Shown piece after piece: positions 22,462 through 32,238 of a stretch of DNA of 64,000 bases. Source of the stretch: Adiantum capillus-veneris. Taxonomy: Eukaryota > Streptophyta > Polypodiopsida > Polypodiales > Pteridaceae. The stretch spans positions 85,322,342 to 85,386,341 of the forward strand of contig CM043953.1 of NCBI GenBank assembly GCA_014529385.2, read 5' to 3'. The notes beneath the pieces are model-generated. The model was not told the DNA's origin. It ran no database searches and saw only the letters and a list, made by a program, of their open reading frames with translations. Both the position numbers and the translations under genes were made by a program. Each line of letters begins with the position of its first letter. The first letter of the stretch is position 1.

Positions 22462-23290
22462 AGAGTTATAACGTCGTAGGAAACTATCCTAAAAGACGTT
22501 AAAGATTAGGTTAGATGTAGACTTACGTTAAATTAGATTTAGGTTTATTTAAGTTAAATTAGATTAGATTTAGGTTTATTTTTAGTTAGATTTACGTTTA
22601 TTTACGCTAGATTTAGATTTACGTTATATTAGATTAGATTTAGGTCTCCATAGACTGCGATGCCTGCATGAAGCGGGTGAAGAAAGCCCTCAATGGAATA
22701 TAGGGTATTGCTGCCTTCACTCATGGTGGGCTTCGTCGATCCAAAAGTACTGGTCAAATGTCTTCAGAAGATAGGGAAGAAGCTGGATCTTCAGGGCGGC
22801 AAGAGTCACTACATCCCCGACAATGACCCTCTAGACAACCTCTAGTCATTCAACAGCAACTTCAAAGTTAGTAACAAGAGCAAGAACGGTCCAAAGGGCC
22901 AATTGTTGTCGTCAGATGTGGATGGAGATGAGGCAGCGTCACCGCCGGAAGTTAACTATCACATCTTTAGTGATGAGAATGCCAACTCTTGCCGAGTTAT
23001 GTGAAGAATTAGTTTTAAGGTTCTTATAATCCCTGTTAGTTTAGTTCTTTGTTTTTAATATAACATAATTTACGTTAGATTTAGATTTATGTTATATTAG
23101 ATTAAACTTAGGTTTATTTAGGTTTACCCACACACACACACACACAAGAAGAAGAGAGTTTTAACGTCGTAGGAAACTATCCCAAAAGACGTTAAAGATT
23201 AGGTTAGATGTAGACTTACGTTAAATTAGATTTAGGTTTATTTTTAGTTAGATTTACGTTTATTTAGATTTACGCTTATTTACATTAGAT
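22462..23290 (+). repeat. Direct duplication in the leader of CACTA copy 1
   Basis: The stretch AACGTCGTAGGAAACTATCC followed by AAAAGACGTTAAAGATTAGG occurs twice (about 22,470-22,600 and 23,163-23,290), roughly 690 bases apart. Between the two copies lies the captured HMA-protein fragment. Copy 2 has only one such block next to a shorter fragment. The duplication may have arisen with the capture, or copy 2 may have lost one block by recombination between them. Confidence 0.65.
22644..23004 (+). pseudogene. Captured fragment of a heavy-metal-associated isoprenylated plant protein (HIPP)
   Basis: HIPPs bind metal through an HMA fold with a CxxC motif and are prenylated at a C-terminal CaaX box. 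At 22,644 the frame reads VSIDCDACMKRVKKALNGI, the start of the HMA domain with CDAC as the metal site. A TAG follows, and eight or so residues appear to be lost. In the next frame VDPKVLVKCLQKIGKKLDL gives the end of the HMA fold. After a basic Gly/Lys linker the frame ends SDENANSCRVM-stop, a CaaX-type ending (C-R-V-M). No initiator Met is seen in this copy; copy 2 has MRVSIDCDAC. It lies in the same orientation as the transposase, upstream of it. Both copies share the TAG, so capture and the first damage came before the two copies separated. Confidence 0.75.
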
Positions 23291-23571
23291 CGAGTCCACG
23301 CAAGAATTACTTACGGTTTAGGGTTTAGAGTTAGACGAACAGTGAAAAGATCTACTGTGAAAAGATGTTAAGATGCTGTGAAGTGCTACAGCTAGAGAAG
23401 AGGCAAAGGGGTTTTGTCCACTACATGCAGTATCATGTAGACGTGGGTCTGTAGATTTCTTGTACCCACAAATATAGGTATTGACCAATAAAGACGAGAT
23501 TATAACCCGGTGGTTCTGATCTCCGTGCACCTCTAGACCGAGGTGTGCGGGGATTGGACATGACTAGAGAA

Positions 23572-23578
<7 letters not shown>

Positions 23579-23644
<66 letters not shown>
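23579..23644. repeat. (GA)n microsatellite upstream of the copy 1 transposase
   Basis: Uninterrupted GA repeat of about 33 units, 65 bases before the transposase ATG. The same tract is on the opposite strand in copy 2 at 36,034-36,089. GA tracts can act as promoter-proximal elements in plants; that role is speculative here. Confidence 0.85.
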
Positions 23645-23647
<3 letters not shown>

Positions 23648-23709
23648 GACGAAGAATGCCAATAGAATATTAAATTTGTTGTCCAGGTTATAAGATTTTT
23701 ATCCTCATT

Positions 23710-25760
23710 ATGAGTAGTGACGAGGATGTGGGACCGTCCAACCGAAACACCTATCTCTCAATGAGGGTCTTATGTCCTTGTAATCAATGCAAGCATGCTG
23801 TGCGATGGACAAGACGTGTTTCTTTGCAGCACGTTCGCGAATTTGGCGAGTTCGATCCATCTATTATAGATGGATTTGTTGCCAATTATAACTCGTCGGA
23901 CTCTGACGCTGGCCAACAAGCAGCAATCTTGCAACCCAATAGACGTGTTCGCATGCGCTTTGGTCAAGCAGCATATGTGAGGCCACAAGATGTAGCCTCT
24001 GACAACTCGGGGGATGATCATGCAGAGGACATTCCCAACGAGGCAATGTTTGAGCCCGATATTGATGAAATGATCGAGACGATCATGGATTCAGAAAGGC
24101 TTATCTATGATGATATGAAAAGTGAAGCCGATACGCCATTGTATAATGGAGCACGTATGTCTAGATTGAAAGCACTCCTGGTTCTTCTCAACATGCAGGC
24201 AAAGTTTGGATGGAGTGACACTAGCGTCACAGCGCTTCTCAGGTGATCTATTACAATTAGTTTACTTTAATAAAACTCTAAATGTATAATGATCTGATAG
24301 ATTTTCACACGACTGTATCGTATTTTTATGTTGTGTAGATTGCTTAAAGAGCACATACTAGCAGTTGACAATGTGATGCCAGATTCCCGAGATGAAGCAA
24401 GAAAGATTTTTCGAAACTTCGGGATGGATTACAATTCTATCCACGCTTGTCCTAATGACTGCATTCTTTTCAGAGGGGAATACATAGACATGGAGAAGTG
24501 TCCGAAATGTGATTCCGAAAGATATCGAGTAGATCTCCACAAGACAAAAATTCCACAAAAGGTTTTGCGACATTTTCCTCTGCTTCCTCGCATCAAGCAT
24601 TTCTTCGAATGTAAGTCCATGGCCGCCCTAGCATCATGGCATGAGGAGAATAAATCTTCGGATGGTGTGCTACGAATTCCTGCAGATTGCGCAGCCTGGA
24701 AACATATAGATGGAACATGGTCGGATTTTTCCAGGGAAGCTCGAAATTTGCGCTTAGGCCTGGCTATGGATGGCGTAAATCCATTTGGTCAAAGATCAAC
24801 ATCTTACAGTGTATGGCCCATTGTCATCATCAACTACAACATTCCCCCGTGGTTGACTACGAAGAAGGGGCACCTATGGCTAAGCTTGATTGTGCCAGGG
24901 CGATATAAAGTGGAGAATATGGATGTGTATCTTCGTCCACTATTGGAAGAGCTACAACAATTGTGGAGTGGCATAGAGGTGGTGGATATGAGCTGACACA
25001 CAGGACGACGGAATGCTTTGATCAGAGGCATTCTAATGTGAACCATGCATGACTATCCCGGGCTAACAGAATGCTCAGGTGATCTATTGACACTCCTCAC
25101 TCAGACACTGTAAATCTTGTTTTTTCCCATAGTTGATCTATTATCATGTGTATACATGCAGGGCTTCAAACAAGCGGATAGAGAGCATGTGTCACATGTG
25201 GACCTAGACTGAATGCACATAGGGCGCCCTCACTGAAGAAGCAAATCTACGAAGGTCATCAAGCGTACCTTCCAGAGAATCATGTGTTACGCGACGGCTT
25301 TTTGGGAAGAGAGCCACCAAGGATGTCTGCACAAGCATGGTTAGAGCAGAAGGATGACGGATTGCCTCCAGGGATGAAGAGACTATCTCTATGGTACGAG
25401 TTACCATACTGGCCCCGACTCATGATCAATCACTTGCTCGATCCAATGCACATATTCAAGAATGTGGGTAATCTACTATGGGACCATCTGACCGGCAAGA
25501 AAGATACTTTGGGAGCCAGAGTTGACCTTAGAAATGTGGATCGTATGGAGCAATATTGGCCGCAAACAGCGTCTGATGGATCGATAAAACTCCCTAAAGC
25601 ACCATGGATTTTCACAGGAGCCCAAGAACGCAAAGTAAAAGAGACCATTCGATCTTTGCGAACCCCCACTGGCGTAATGCACTCGCTCCGAACGTGTTTT
25701 ACTAAAGAAGGAAAGCTTACCGATTTGAAGTCACACGATTGGATGAGAGAGATCTCTTAA
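23710..25760 (+). pseudogene. CACTA transposase (Tnp2/Transposase_21 type), copy 1, truncated
   Basis: Exons by splice signals and comparison with copy 2: 23,710-24,242, 24,339-25,078, and 25,162 to a deletion junction at 25,742/25,743. Exon 1 has a Cys-rich start (VLCPCNQCKHAV) and VSLQHVREFGEFDP. Exon 2 has the Cys pair MEKCPKCDSERY, then DGVLRIPADCAAWKHID, the catalytic LGLAMDGVNPFG and YNIPPWLTTKKG. Exon 3 has LPYWPRLMINHLLDPMHIFK with the second acidic site. Stops not shared with copy 2 are TGA at 24,994 (CGA in copy 2), TGA at 25,039 (TGG in copy 2) and TAG at 25,179 (TAC in copy 2). Nine bases are also missing near WLEQK. After 25,742 about 1.67 kb is absent, removing exons 4, 5 and most of 6. 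It cannot make active transposase. Confidence 0.9.
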
Positions 25761-26032
25761 AGCCACAAATATTGTATTTGAACAATTTTGCTCCGTGTTG
25801 TAAAAGCTCTGGCTCTCTAAGTACCTTCCATGGTGTATAACGCTCTTTTCTACTCGCGCTCACATCTTTTGATTGAAAATTCTGAGTTTTCGACTTGCCT
25901 CTTCTATCACTCAATTCATTGCGTCATTGTATTTATATGCGTCATTACGTCATTGTATTTAATGGTCTTTGCGTCATTGTCTACTCTATTCATTCAATAT
26001 TAAGTTTAAATATTTGTGTGTTTAATGCAGGT
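25761..26032 (+). other. Spacer between the two genes of CACTA copy 1
   Basis: This corresponds to the 3' untranslated end of the transposase gene (from the remnant of exon 6) and the leader of the next gene. TTTAATGCAG directly before GTATGG looks like a splice acceptor, so the second gene may have an upstream non-coding exon or be spliced from the first gene's transcript, as happens in En/Spm. Confidence 0.5.
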
Positions 26033-27342
26033 ATGGATGATGAGGAGTTTCTTTCTTCTTTGTCACCGCAGCAGAGACAGTGGTACGTGGAGCGTCATCA
26101 CTCTGGCGCATCATCGCGCGTTCCTACTCCATCCGCATCTCCCTCTCTTTCGGAGGATTCGGCGTGCTCCGAAGCTTCGGCGTCGACGAGACGAGCTTCA
26201 CACTCGTCTAGACACCGGCGCTCTAGTGGTGGCGGTGGTGGTTGTTGTGGGGATTCCGCCGTCGATGCCTCCACACCGCCTCGTGTTCGACGAGGCTCTT
26301 TACCCTCCCCTTCTTTTCCCGCCCCCACACCAGCCACAACATCGCCATCTACGCCAGGTTTTGCACGGCTGACTGTTCCTAGAAGCTACACACCTCTACC
26401 TGCTCCGCCAGGAGCCACCCCACTCGACACTCCTCGCTTCGGGGCCCAGACGTCGGTGGAGACACCTGACGTCCGTACCCCCATCGACACGCCGCTAGAG
26501 ACCCCTGCCGGGACACCCAGGTTCACGCGTCACCGGCCAGAGGGCTTGCCTTACTCCGTCAACTTCAGCGGCGGCATCATCATGGATGATGACGGCAAGA
26601 AGGTGATCTCGCGCATGCGTGGTCTTTGCTCTCAGCTGTTTAGACACTACATACTAAACAAATGGAGTGAAGTACCGAGTGATTTAAAAAACAGAGTCAT
26701 CAGCATACTTCATGATGAGTTTCCCGTTCCAACACGGGATCAGCGCTTCAATGAAGACCTGATGAAGATTTGAATGCGCGAATACTACAAACACAAGCGT
26801 TCCGAAGTGCAAAGAGCAATCAATCATGGGTGGAACAGGCCAGATTGGCTGGCCAAAGAAGATTGGAAGAATGCAAAGAAAGCAGCGCCCGAGAATCCCG
26901 ACAAGTGGAAGCAACAAAAGGATGCAGCCAGAGCGCGAGTAGAGGCAGGGAGCTCGCACCACTTGGGGAGCGGTGGATGGGCATCATTTGAGGCCGATTT
27001 TGTAAGTGTTTTCGCATTGCTCTTTATGTTCGATAGTTTACGGTTTATGAGTTTTTTAATTCTAACATAATGAAATCTTTGTATGTTTTGACAGTGGTCG
27101 ATGACAGGACGTGATCCCACACCGTACGAGCGTGAGTACGCAGGCAGGAAGGGCTTAAACGCCTTGATGGACATTCTCAGTTCTCGCGACGGCATGGTTA
27201 GTATTAGGGTTTACTCTTTTCTATTTTTTGTATTGTTTTATAAATGTCGTTATATGTTTATACTTACTGAAAGCTGTCTTATTGTCTTTTTTTGCAGAAT
27301 CCGATAGATACACCGCTTGTACGCGATGAGACGTCTGACTAG
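26033..27342 (+). pseudogene. Second CACTA gene (Transposase_24 type), copy 1, nonsense-mutated
   Basis: Three exons: 26,033-27,001, 27,095-27,196 and 27,298-27,342 with GT/AG borders. Together they encode 371 codons plus a stop if the internal stop is ignored. The N-terminal third is Ser/Pro/Thr-rich, with a Gly run (SSGGGGGCC) and repeated TP dipeptides. From about residue 190 comes the conserved part: QLFRHYILNKWSEVPSDLKN, then NRPDWLAKEDWKN and a SSHHLGSGGW motif, as in the plant Transposase_24 family linked to CACTA elements. The last exons are WSMTGRDPTPYEREYAGRKG and PIDTPLVRDETSD. TGA at 26,771 replaces CGA of copy 2. The function of the family is unclear; a DNA-binding helper is plausible. 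Confidence 0.8.
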
Positions 27343-27699
27343 ACGACGTCAGTTTAGCCGTAGCTAGATAGCATTAGTTTAGGGTTTCTCATAGCTTATG
27401 TATCATGAGACGGATTTTATACGTCTTTTTGAACCATGTATATTATTACATTTGTCACCGCAGTTCATTTTTCCAATCAATTCTTTATGCCTATGATGTT
27501 GTACAATTGTCATTATTACATTTTCCAATCAATTCATTTTGCCTATGATGTGTACAATTGTCAATTTTATGCTTGTCAATTTTGCAAACAATGCGTCTTG
27601 TGGGTGACTATTTTGGGTCTATTATCTACCCTTGCACTTTTTTTAAAAAGTGAATCAAGTACAATATGGTTGATGGGTGGTAGGGCATTCAATGCGTTG

Positions 27700-27915
27700 T
27701 TACCAAAAAAAAATTCTCTCGGGCATCGCTATAACCGTCGCTATTTATGGCTCTGTAGCGTCGCTATGAGCGTCGCTATAGACTTCTGTGTAAACGTCGC
27801 TATAACCGTCGCTATGAACGTCGCTATGAACGTCTCTATATAGCGACGCCTATAGCGACGCATATAGCGATGCTCTAGTAGCGACACTATTAGCGACGCC
27901 GGAGGTTATAAAAAC
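27700..27915. repeat. Subterminal repeats, distal end of CACTA copy 1
   Basis: About fifteen GTCGCTAT or ATAGCGAC motifs in both orientations, switching orientation near 27,840. The matching array in copy 2 (30,060-30,300) is more regular, so this one has diverged. Confidence 0.8.
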
Positions 27916-27969
27916 CCAGTGTATTTCCGTCGCTAACAACGTCACAAGAGCACACAACCTCTTGTAGTG

Positions 27970-28303
27970 CATGGTCTTGAGTTCCTCCTTCTTCTCCTCG
28001 GCACACGTCCTATGTATATCCGCTGAGTTTGACGTGTTGGTTGACTCTCCCACTGCAAATTGATTACCGTTACTCCTAGCACTTGAGCTTCGATGGAGAT
28101 GTGAAGTTCTTCTAGCTGTGCTCTTCTTCCTCTATCATCCATTCATCATCCATCCACAAAAGTTTAGGGGTTTCAGTCTTGTAAATTGGAGGGTTTCTTG
28201 AAAGGGTTCTCGGTGGGGGCAAAAAGAAAATGATAACCGGAAATGACATGACATATGGGGTGGCCTCTACACCACACATAGCCTGAACATCCCCAAGCAT
28301 CAT
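27970..28303 (-). pseudogene. Gypsy gag N-terminal part, separated by CACTA copy 1
   Basis: Minus-strand frames read IYKTETPKLLWMDDEWMIEE and, further on, DIHRTCAEEKKEELKTM up to the transposon edge. If the element and one copy of its target triplet are removed, the frame runs on as SATYDQPATRRWREL at 21,526 and below without a break. That continuity is the main evidence. The sequence itself is not a conserved gag domain, and the true start codon and LTR are not identified. Confidence 0.5.
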
Positions 28304-29749
28304 CTCAAGGTAGGAGTTATCCTATAACTATAGAAGGGTCACCACGTAGCATAAGTGCAGCTAGGACACATACATAGATGACCTAGGATAGCAAAAGTGA
28401 GATTCCATCTAGGTAACCAAAAGGAAATGCTGATGTAGCAAACGTCCAGGTATAAAAAACTGCCTAGTCAACAATCAGGACTGTTTGTATGAGAGAGGTA
28501 TGTGACAAGTTCGGAATGGAGCATATTGAGACTGACTAGTGAGGGCACACATGATGAATCACAAGTAGAGTGATATAAAGGATATGAAACATCCCATGAA
28601 TGTGGGGAGAACAGAGCTACGGAGAAAAGAGAATGGACTCAAAGATCATGACATCATTGCACACTCTTATTGATGATGATGGTACTTACAAATGGTGGTC
28701 TTGATTGTTACCAACCTTGCTTTTCACACTGGGAATGCATGATGGAATGAAAGCGCCATATGGTTGCATGGAAAACTTTGAAGTTAAAGGGAGGCTAGCA
28801 CGTTAGTGGGAGGGAAACATCAAGACAATGCAGCCACTAGCGATGTCAATCACCAGCATCAAGAATGGCCCGGGGTAGCATGGTGTCGATGTATTCAATC
28901 CTATTGTGCTCATGTTGCCTTGTGGGGGAATAGTGAGTGCCTTATGTGCATGGGGTGATCATGACTAGTAGCTCAACCATGGTATGGGTGGAGATTGGTG
29001 ATGATGGTGATGTTGCTAATGCTAAAATGTCCATGCTTGTAACAAAGCATGATATCTTGAGCTCCCTAGCTTGGGAGGTGCATTATGTGCTTAGTGGTGC
29101 ATGGAATGAAGAGTGCATAGAGCTTGGGTGGTGCAACTAGTGTTTTATTCCTTCTCTTGTGTTCTCTTTTTGTGCTTATTGGAGGCCTCTTTATATAGGC
29201 TTGAGAGGTGGTCTTACCTAATGGTTCTTGGAGATTTCCACGGGTTGCTGTAGAGAGTCTAGATGGCTCTCTATTGAGAGAAATAGAGAGGGAGAGAAGG
29301 TAGAGATAGAGAGAGAGGAGGTAGGAGTGCGTTGGGGGTTTTTTACAATCCACTAGCTGTTGGCTAGGTTATTAGAGAAGAGTGGGGGTTGAGGCATTTA
29401 CAAGGGGTTTTGTTGATAGTTTGGGTGGGTGGTATGAGTTTTATGCTACCAAAATTGGTGTTTTGTTACGTCACTTATGTGATGCGAAGATGCTACAGGT
29501 TTGTCCATTTTAGGGCGGGCAGGGGCATGCCTTTGGCATCTTTCTTTGATTCGGTGTTGCCGCCGCGTGACTTGGCCGTTTCCTTCTTGTGTCGATGGCG
29601 TTGATGTCAAATGCGTTTGTTTTTTCTTACGTTTTGTGGGTGCGTATGGTGGGAGTGTACTGTGTGTTTATGCGTGTGTGTGTGTGTATGCGTTTGAATG
29701 TGCGTGTGTGTGTATGCGTGCCGTGTATGTATCGGTTGTATGTGTGTGT
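28304..29749. other. Non-coding; possible LTR remains
   Basis: No gene recognised. On the minus strand CTATATAAAGAGGCC lies near 29,184-29,199, a TATA-like site at the right position to belong to a 5' LTR of the minus-strand gypsy. No terminal inverted dinucleotides or primer-binding site could be fixed, and no second LTR copy was found. Confidence 0.35.
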
Positions 29750-30005
29750 GTATAAATGTGTGTAGGGATAGTTTGTGAGGGTGTGTGTGCAAACAAAAGT
29801 GTGTGTGTGTGTGAAGGAGAGCAAGAGAAAGTATATATATATATTTATTAATAATTTTTATGTATTGCCACTGTCCATTACAGAGAAACGAGGGAGAGAG
29901 TGAGATGTGTGAGTGAGCACGTGCGGGTGTGAGAGGAATGGAGATGGTGTGTGTGTGCGTGTGCGTGTGTTTGTTTGTGTGTGTGTGTGTGTGTGTTACA
30001 ACAAG
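29750..30005 (+). repeat. Microsatellite-rich dispersed repeat, copy B, left part
   Basis: Matches 3,190-3,410 closely (AGCAAGAGAAAGTATATATA, GGAATGGAGATGGTGTGTG). It stops at the CACTA insertion point and resumes at 37,771. Confidence 0.8.
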
Positions 30006-30054
30006 CACTACAAGAGGTTATGTGTTCTTGTGACGCTCTTAGCGACGGAAATAC

Positions 30055-30300
30055 ACTGGGTTTTTATAACCCCCGGCGTCGCTATAAGCGTCGCTAAAAG
30101 CGTCGCTACGAGAGCGTCGCTATAGGCGTCGCTATAGGCGTCGCTATAGGCGTCGCTATAGACGTCGCTATATAGCGACGTTTATAGCGACGCCTATAGC
30201 GACGCTTATAGCGACGCTCTCACAGAAGAGTATAGCGACGCATATAGCGACGTTACAGAGCCATAAATAGCGACGCATATAGCGACGCCTGAGAGAATAT
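30055..30300. repeat. Subterminal GCGTCGCTAT array, distal end of CACTA copy 2
   Basis: About twenty copies of (A/G)GCGTCGCTATA and the complement, spaced mostly 11-12 bases apart. The orientation flips at about 30,165 (GACGTCGCTATATAGCGACG), so the array folds on itself. It is likely a binding array for an element-encoded protein, by analogy with En/Spm. Confidence 0.85.
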
Positions 30301-30652
30301 TTTTTTGGTGGCAGGACATTGAATGCCTGCCACCCATCAACCATATTGTACTTGATTCACTTTTTAAAAAAAGTGCAAAGGTAAATAATAGACCCAAAAT
30401 AGTCACCCACAAGACGCATTGTTTGCAAAATTGACAATTGTACACATCATAGACAAACTGAATTGATTGGCAAATGTAATAATGACAATTGTACAACATC
30501 ATAGGCATAAAGAATTGATTGGCAAAAGGAATTGCGGTGACAAATGTAATAATATACATGGTTCAAAAAGACGTATAAAATCCGTCTCATGATACATAAG
30601 CTATGAGAAACCCTAAACTAATGCTATCTAGATACGGCTAAACTGACGTCGT

Positions 30653-31966
30653 CTAATCAGACGTTTCATCGCGTCCAAGCGGCGTATCTGTCGGATTCTG
30701 CAAAAAAAGACAATAAGACAGTTTTCAGTAAGTATAAACATATAACGACATTTATAAAACAATACAAAAAATAAAAAAGAGTAAACCCTAATACTAACCA
30801 TGCCGCTGCGAGAACTGAGAATGTCCATCAGGGCGTTTAAGCCCTTCCTGCCTGCGTACTCGCGCTCGTACGGTGTGGGATCACGTCCTGTCATCGACCA
30901 CTGTCAAAACATACAAAGATTTCATTATGTTAGAACTAAAAAACTCATAAACCCTAAACTATCGAACATGCATAAAGAGCAATGTGAAAAGACTTACAAA
31001 ATCGGCCTCAAATGATGCCCATCCACCGCTCCCCAAGTGGTGCGAGCTCCCTGCCTCTACTCGCGCTCTGGCTGCATCCTTTTGTTGCTTCCACTTGTCG
31101 GGATTCTCGCGCGCTGCTTTCTTCGCATTCTTCCAATCTTCTTTGGCCAGCCAATCTGGCCTATTCCACCCATTCTTGATTGCTTTTTGCACTTCGGAAC
31201 GCTTGTGTTTGCAGTATTCGCGCATTCGAATCTTCATCAGGTCTTCATTGAAGCGCTGATCCCGTGTTGGAACGGGAAACTCATCATGAAGTATGCTGAT
31301 GACTCTGTTTTTTAAATCACTTGGTACTTCACTCCATTTGTTTAGTATATAGTGTCTAAACAGCTGAGAGCAAAGACCACGCATGCGCGAGATCACCTTC
31401 TTGCCGTCATCATCCATGATGATGCCGCCGCTGATGTCGACGGAGTAAGGCAAGCCCTCTGGCCGGTGACGCGTGAACCTGGGTGTCCCGGCAGGGGTCT
31501 CTAGCGGCGTGTCGATGGGGGTACGGACGTCAGGTGTCTCCACCGGCGTCTGGGCCCCGAAGCGAGGAGTGTCGAGTGGGGTGGCTCCTGGCGGAGTAGG
31601 TAGAGGTGTGTAGCTTCTAGGAACAGTCAGCCGTGCAAAACCTGGCGTAGACGGCGATGCTGTGGCTGGTGTGGGGGCGGGCAAAGAAGGGGAGGGTAAA
31701 GAGCCTCGTCGAACACGAGGCGGTGTGGAGGCATTGGTGGCGGAATCCCCACAACAACCGCCACCGCCACCACTAGAGCGCCGGTGTCTAGAAGAGTGTG
31801 ACGCTCGTCTCGTCGACGCCGAAGCTTCGGAGCGCGCCGAATGCTCCGAAAGAGAGGGAGATGCGGATGGTGTAGGAACGCGCGATGATGCGCCAGAGCG
31901 ATGACGCTCCACGTACCACTGTCTCTGCTGCGGTGACAAAGAAGAAAGAAACTCCTCATCATCCAT
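30653..31966 (-). CDS. Second CACTA gene (Transposase_24 type), copy 2, open
   Basis: Exons on the minus strand: 31,966-30,998 (969 bp), 30,900-30,799 (102 bp) and 30,697-30,653 (45 bp). All have GT/AG borders and preserved phase, giving 371 codons plus TAG. The start MDDEEFLSSLSPQQRQWYV follows a splice-acceptor-like CTGCAG-type site. A low-complexity Ser/Pro/Thr region with TPLDTPRFGAQTPVETPDV repeats comes first. The conserved part follows: LFRHYILNKWSEVPSDLKN, LMKIRMREYCKHKRSEV (open here, stopped in copy 1), GWNRPDWLAKEDWKN and AGSSHHLGSGGWASFEADF. It sits 273 bases downstream of the transposase stop, same strand. Its role in transposition is not established; it could act like the accessory DNA-binding protein of En/Spm. 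Confidence 0.82.
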
Positions 31967-32238
31967 ACCTGCATTAAACACACGAATATTTAAACTTAAT
32001 ATTGAATGAATAGAGTAGACAATGACGCAAAGACCATTAAATACAATGACGTAATGACGCATATAAATACAATGACGCAATGAATCGAGTGGTAGAAGAG
32101 GCAAGTCGAAAACTCAGAATTTTCAATCAAAAGATGTGAGCGCGAGTAGAAAAGAGCGTTACACACCATGGAAGCTACTTAGAGAGCTAGAGCTTTTACA
32201 GCACGGAGCAAAATTGTTCAAATACAATATTTGTGGCT

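Larger units (their letters stand above)
21527..27969 (+). mobile_element. CACTA (En/Spm-type) transposon, copy 1, 6,443 bp, internally deleted
   Basis: Both ends carry CACTACAAGAGG as inverted repeats: CACTACAAGAGGCT at 21,527, and ACCTCTTGTAGTG ending at 27,969. Inside each end lie arrays of GCGTCGCTAT-type repeats. Flanking triplets are CAG (21,524-21,526) and CAT (27,970-27,972), a target duplication with one mismatch. The element sits in the gag of a minus-strand gypsy. The content in order is CT/CA microsatellites, a captured HMA-protein fragment, the transposase gene, and a second gene of the Transposase_24 type. Compared with copy 2 it lacks about 1.67 kb of transposase exons but has about 0.38 kb more in the leader. 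Confidence 0.9.
6116..28303 (-). mobile_element. Tat-like Ty3/Gypsy retrotransposon, dismembered by two insertions
   Basis: Minus-strand pieces follow the gypsy order when read from high to low coordinates: gag N-terminal part (27,970-28,303), gag with zinc knuckle (about 19,635-21,526), protease (19,305-19,622), reverse transcriptase and first half of RNase H (17,791-18,918), second half of RNase H plus an extra archaeal-type RNase H (7,415-8,312), and integrase (6,339-7,412). The extra RNase H between RNase H and integrase is the mark of the Tat lineage. Two foreign blocks interrupt it: about 8,313-17,790 inside RNase H, and the CACTA element 21,527-27,969 inside gag. Pieces on either side of each block continue the same domain, which is why I treat them as one element. 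LTRs are not resolved. Confidence 0.65.

Noticed and set aside
23864-24046. Minus-strand open frames opposite the transposase exons
   Set aside because: They are shadows of the conserved plus-strand exons and have no motif of their own.
27436-27843. Open frame of 135 codons at the distal end of CACTA copy 1, mirrored at 30,206-30,559
   Set aside because: It runs into the subterminal repeats (VAMSVAI-type runs), lies after the second gene's stop, and has no domain. It is conserved only because the DNA is conserved between copies.
21524-27972. Perfect 3-bp target duplication for CACTA copy 1
   Set aside because: The flanks are CAG and CAT, one mismatch. I report it as imperfect rather than exact.
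30055-30300. Regularly spaced short repeats reminiscent of a CRISPR array
   Set aside because: Spacers are one to a few bases, the context is a plant CACTA end, and no cas genes exist.
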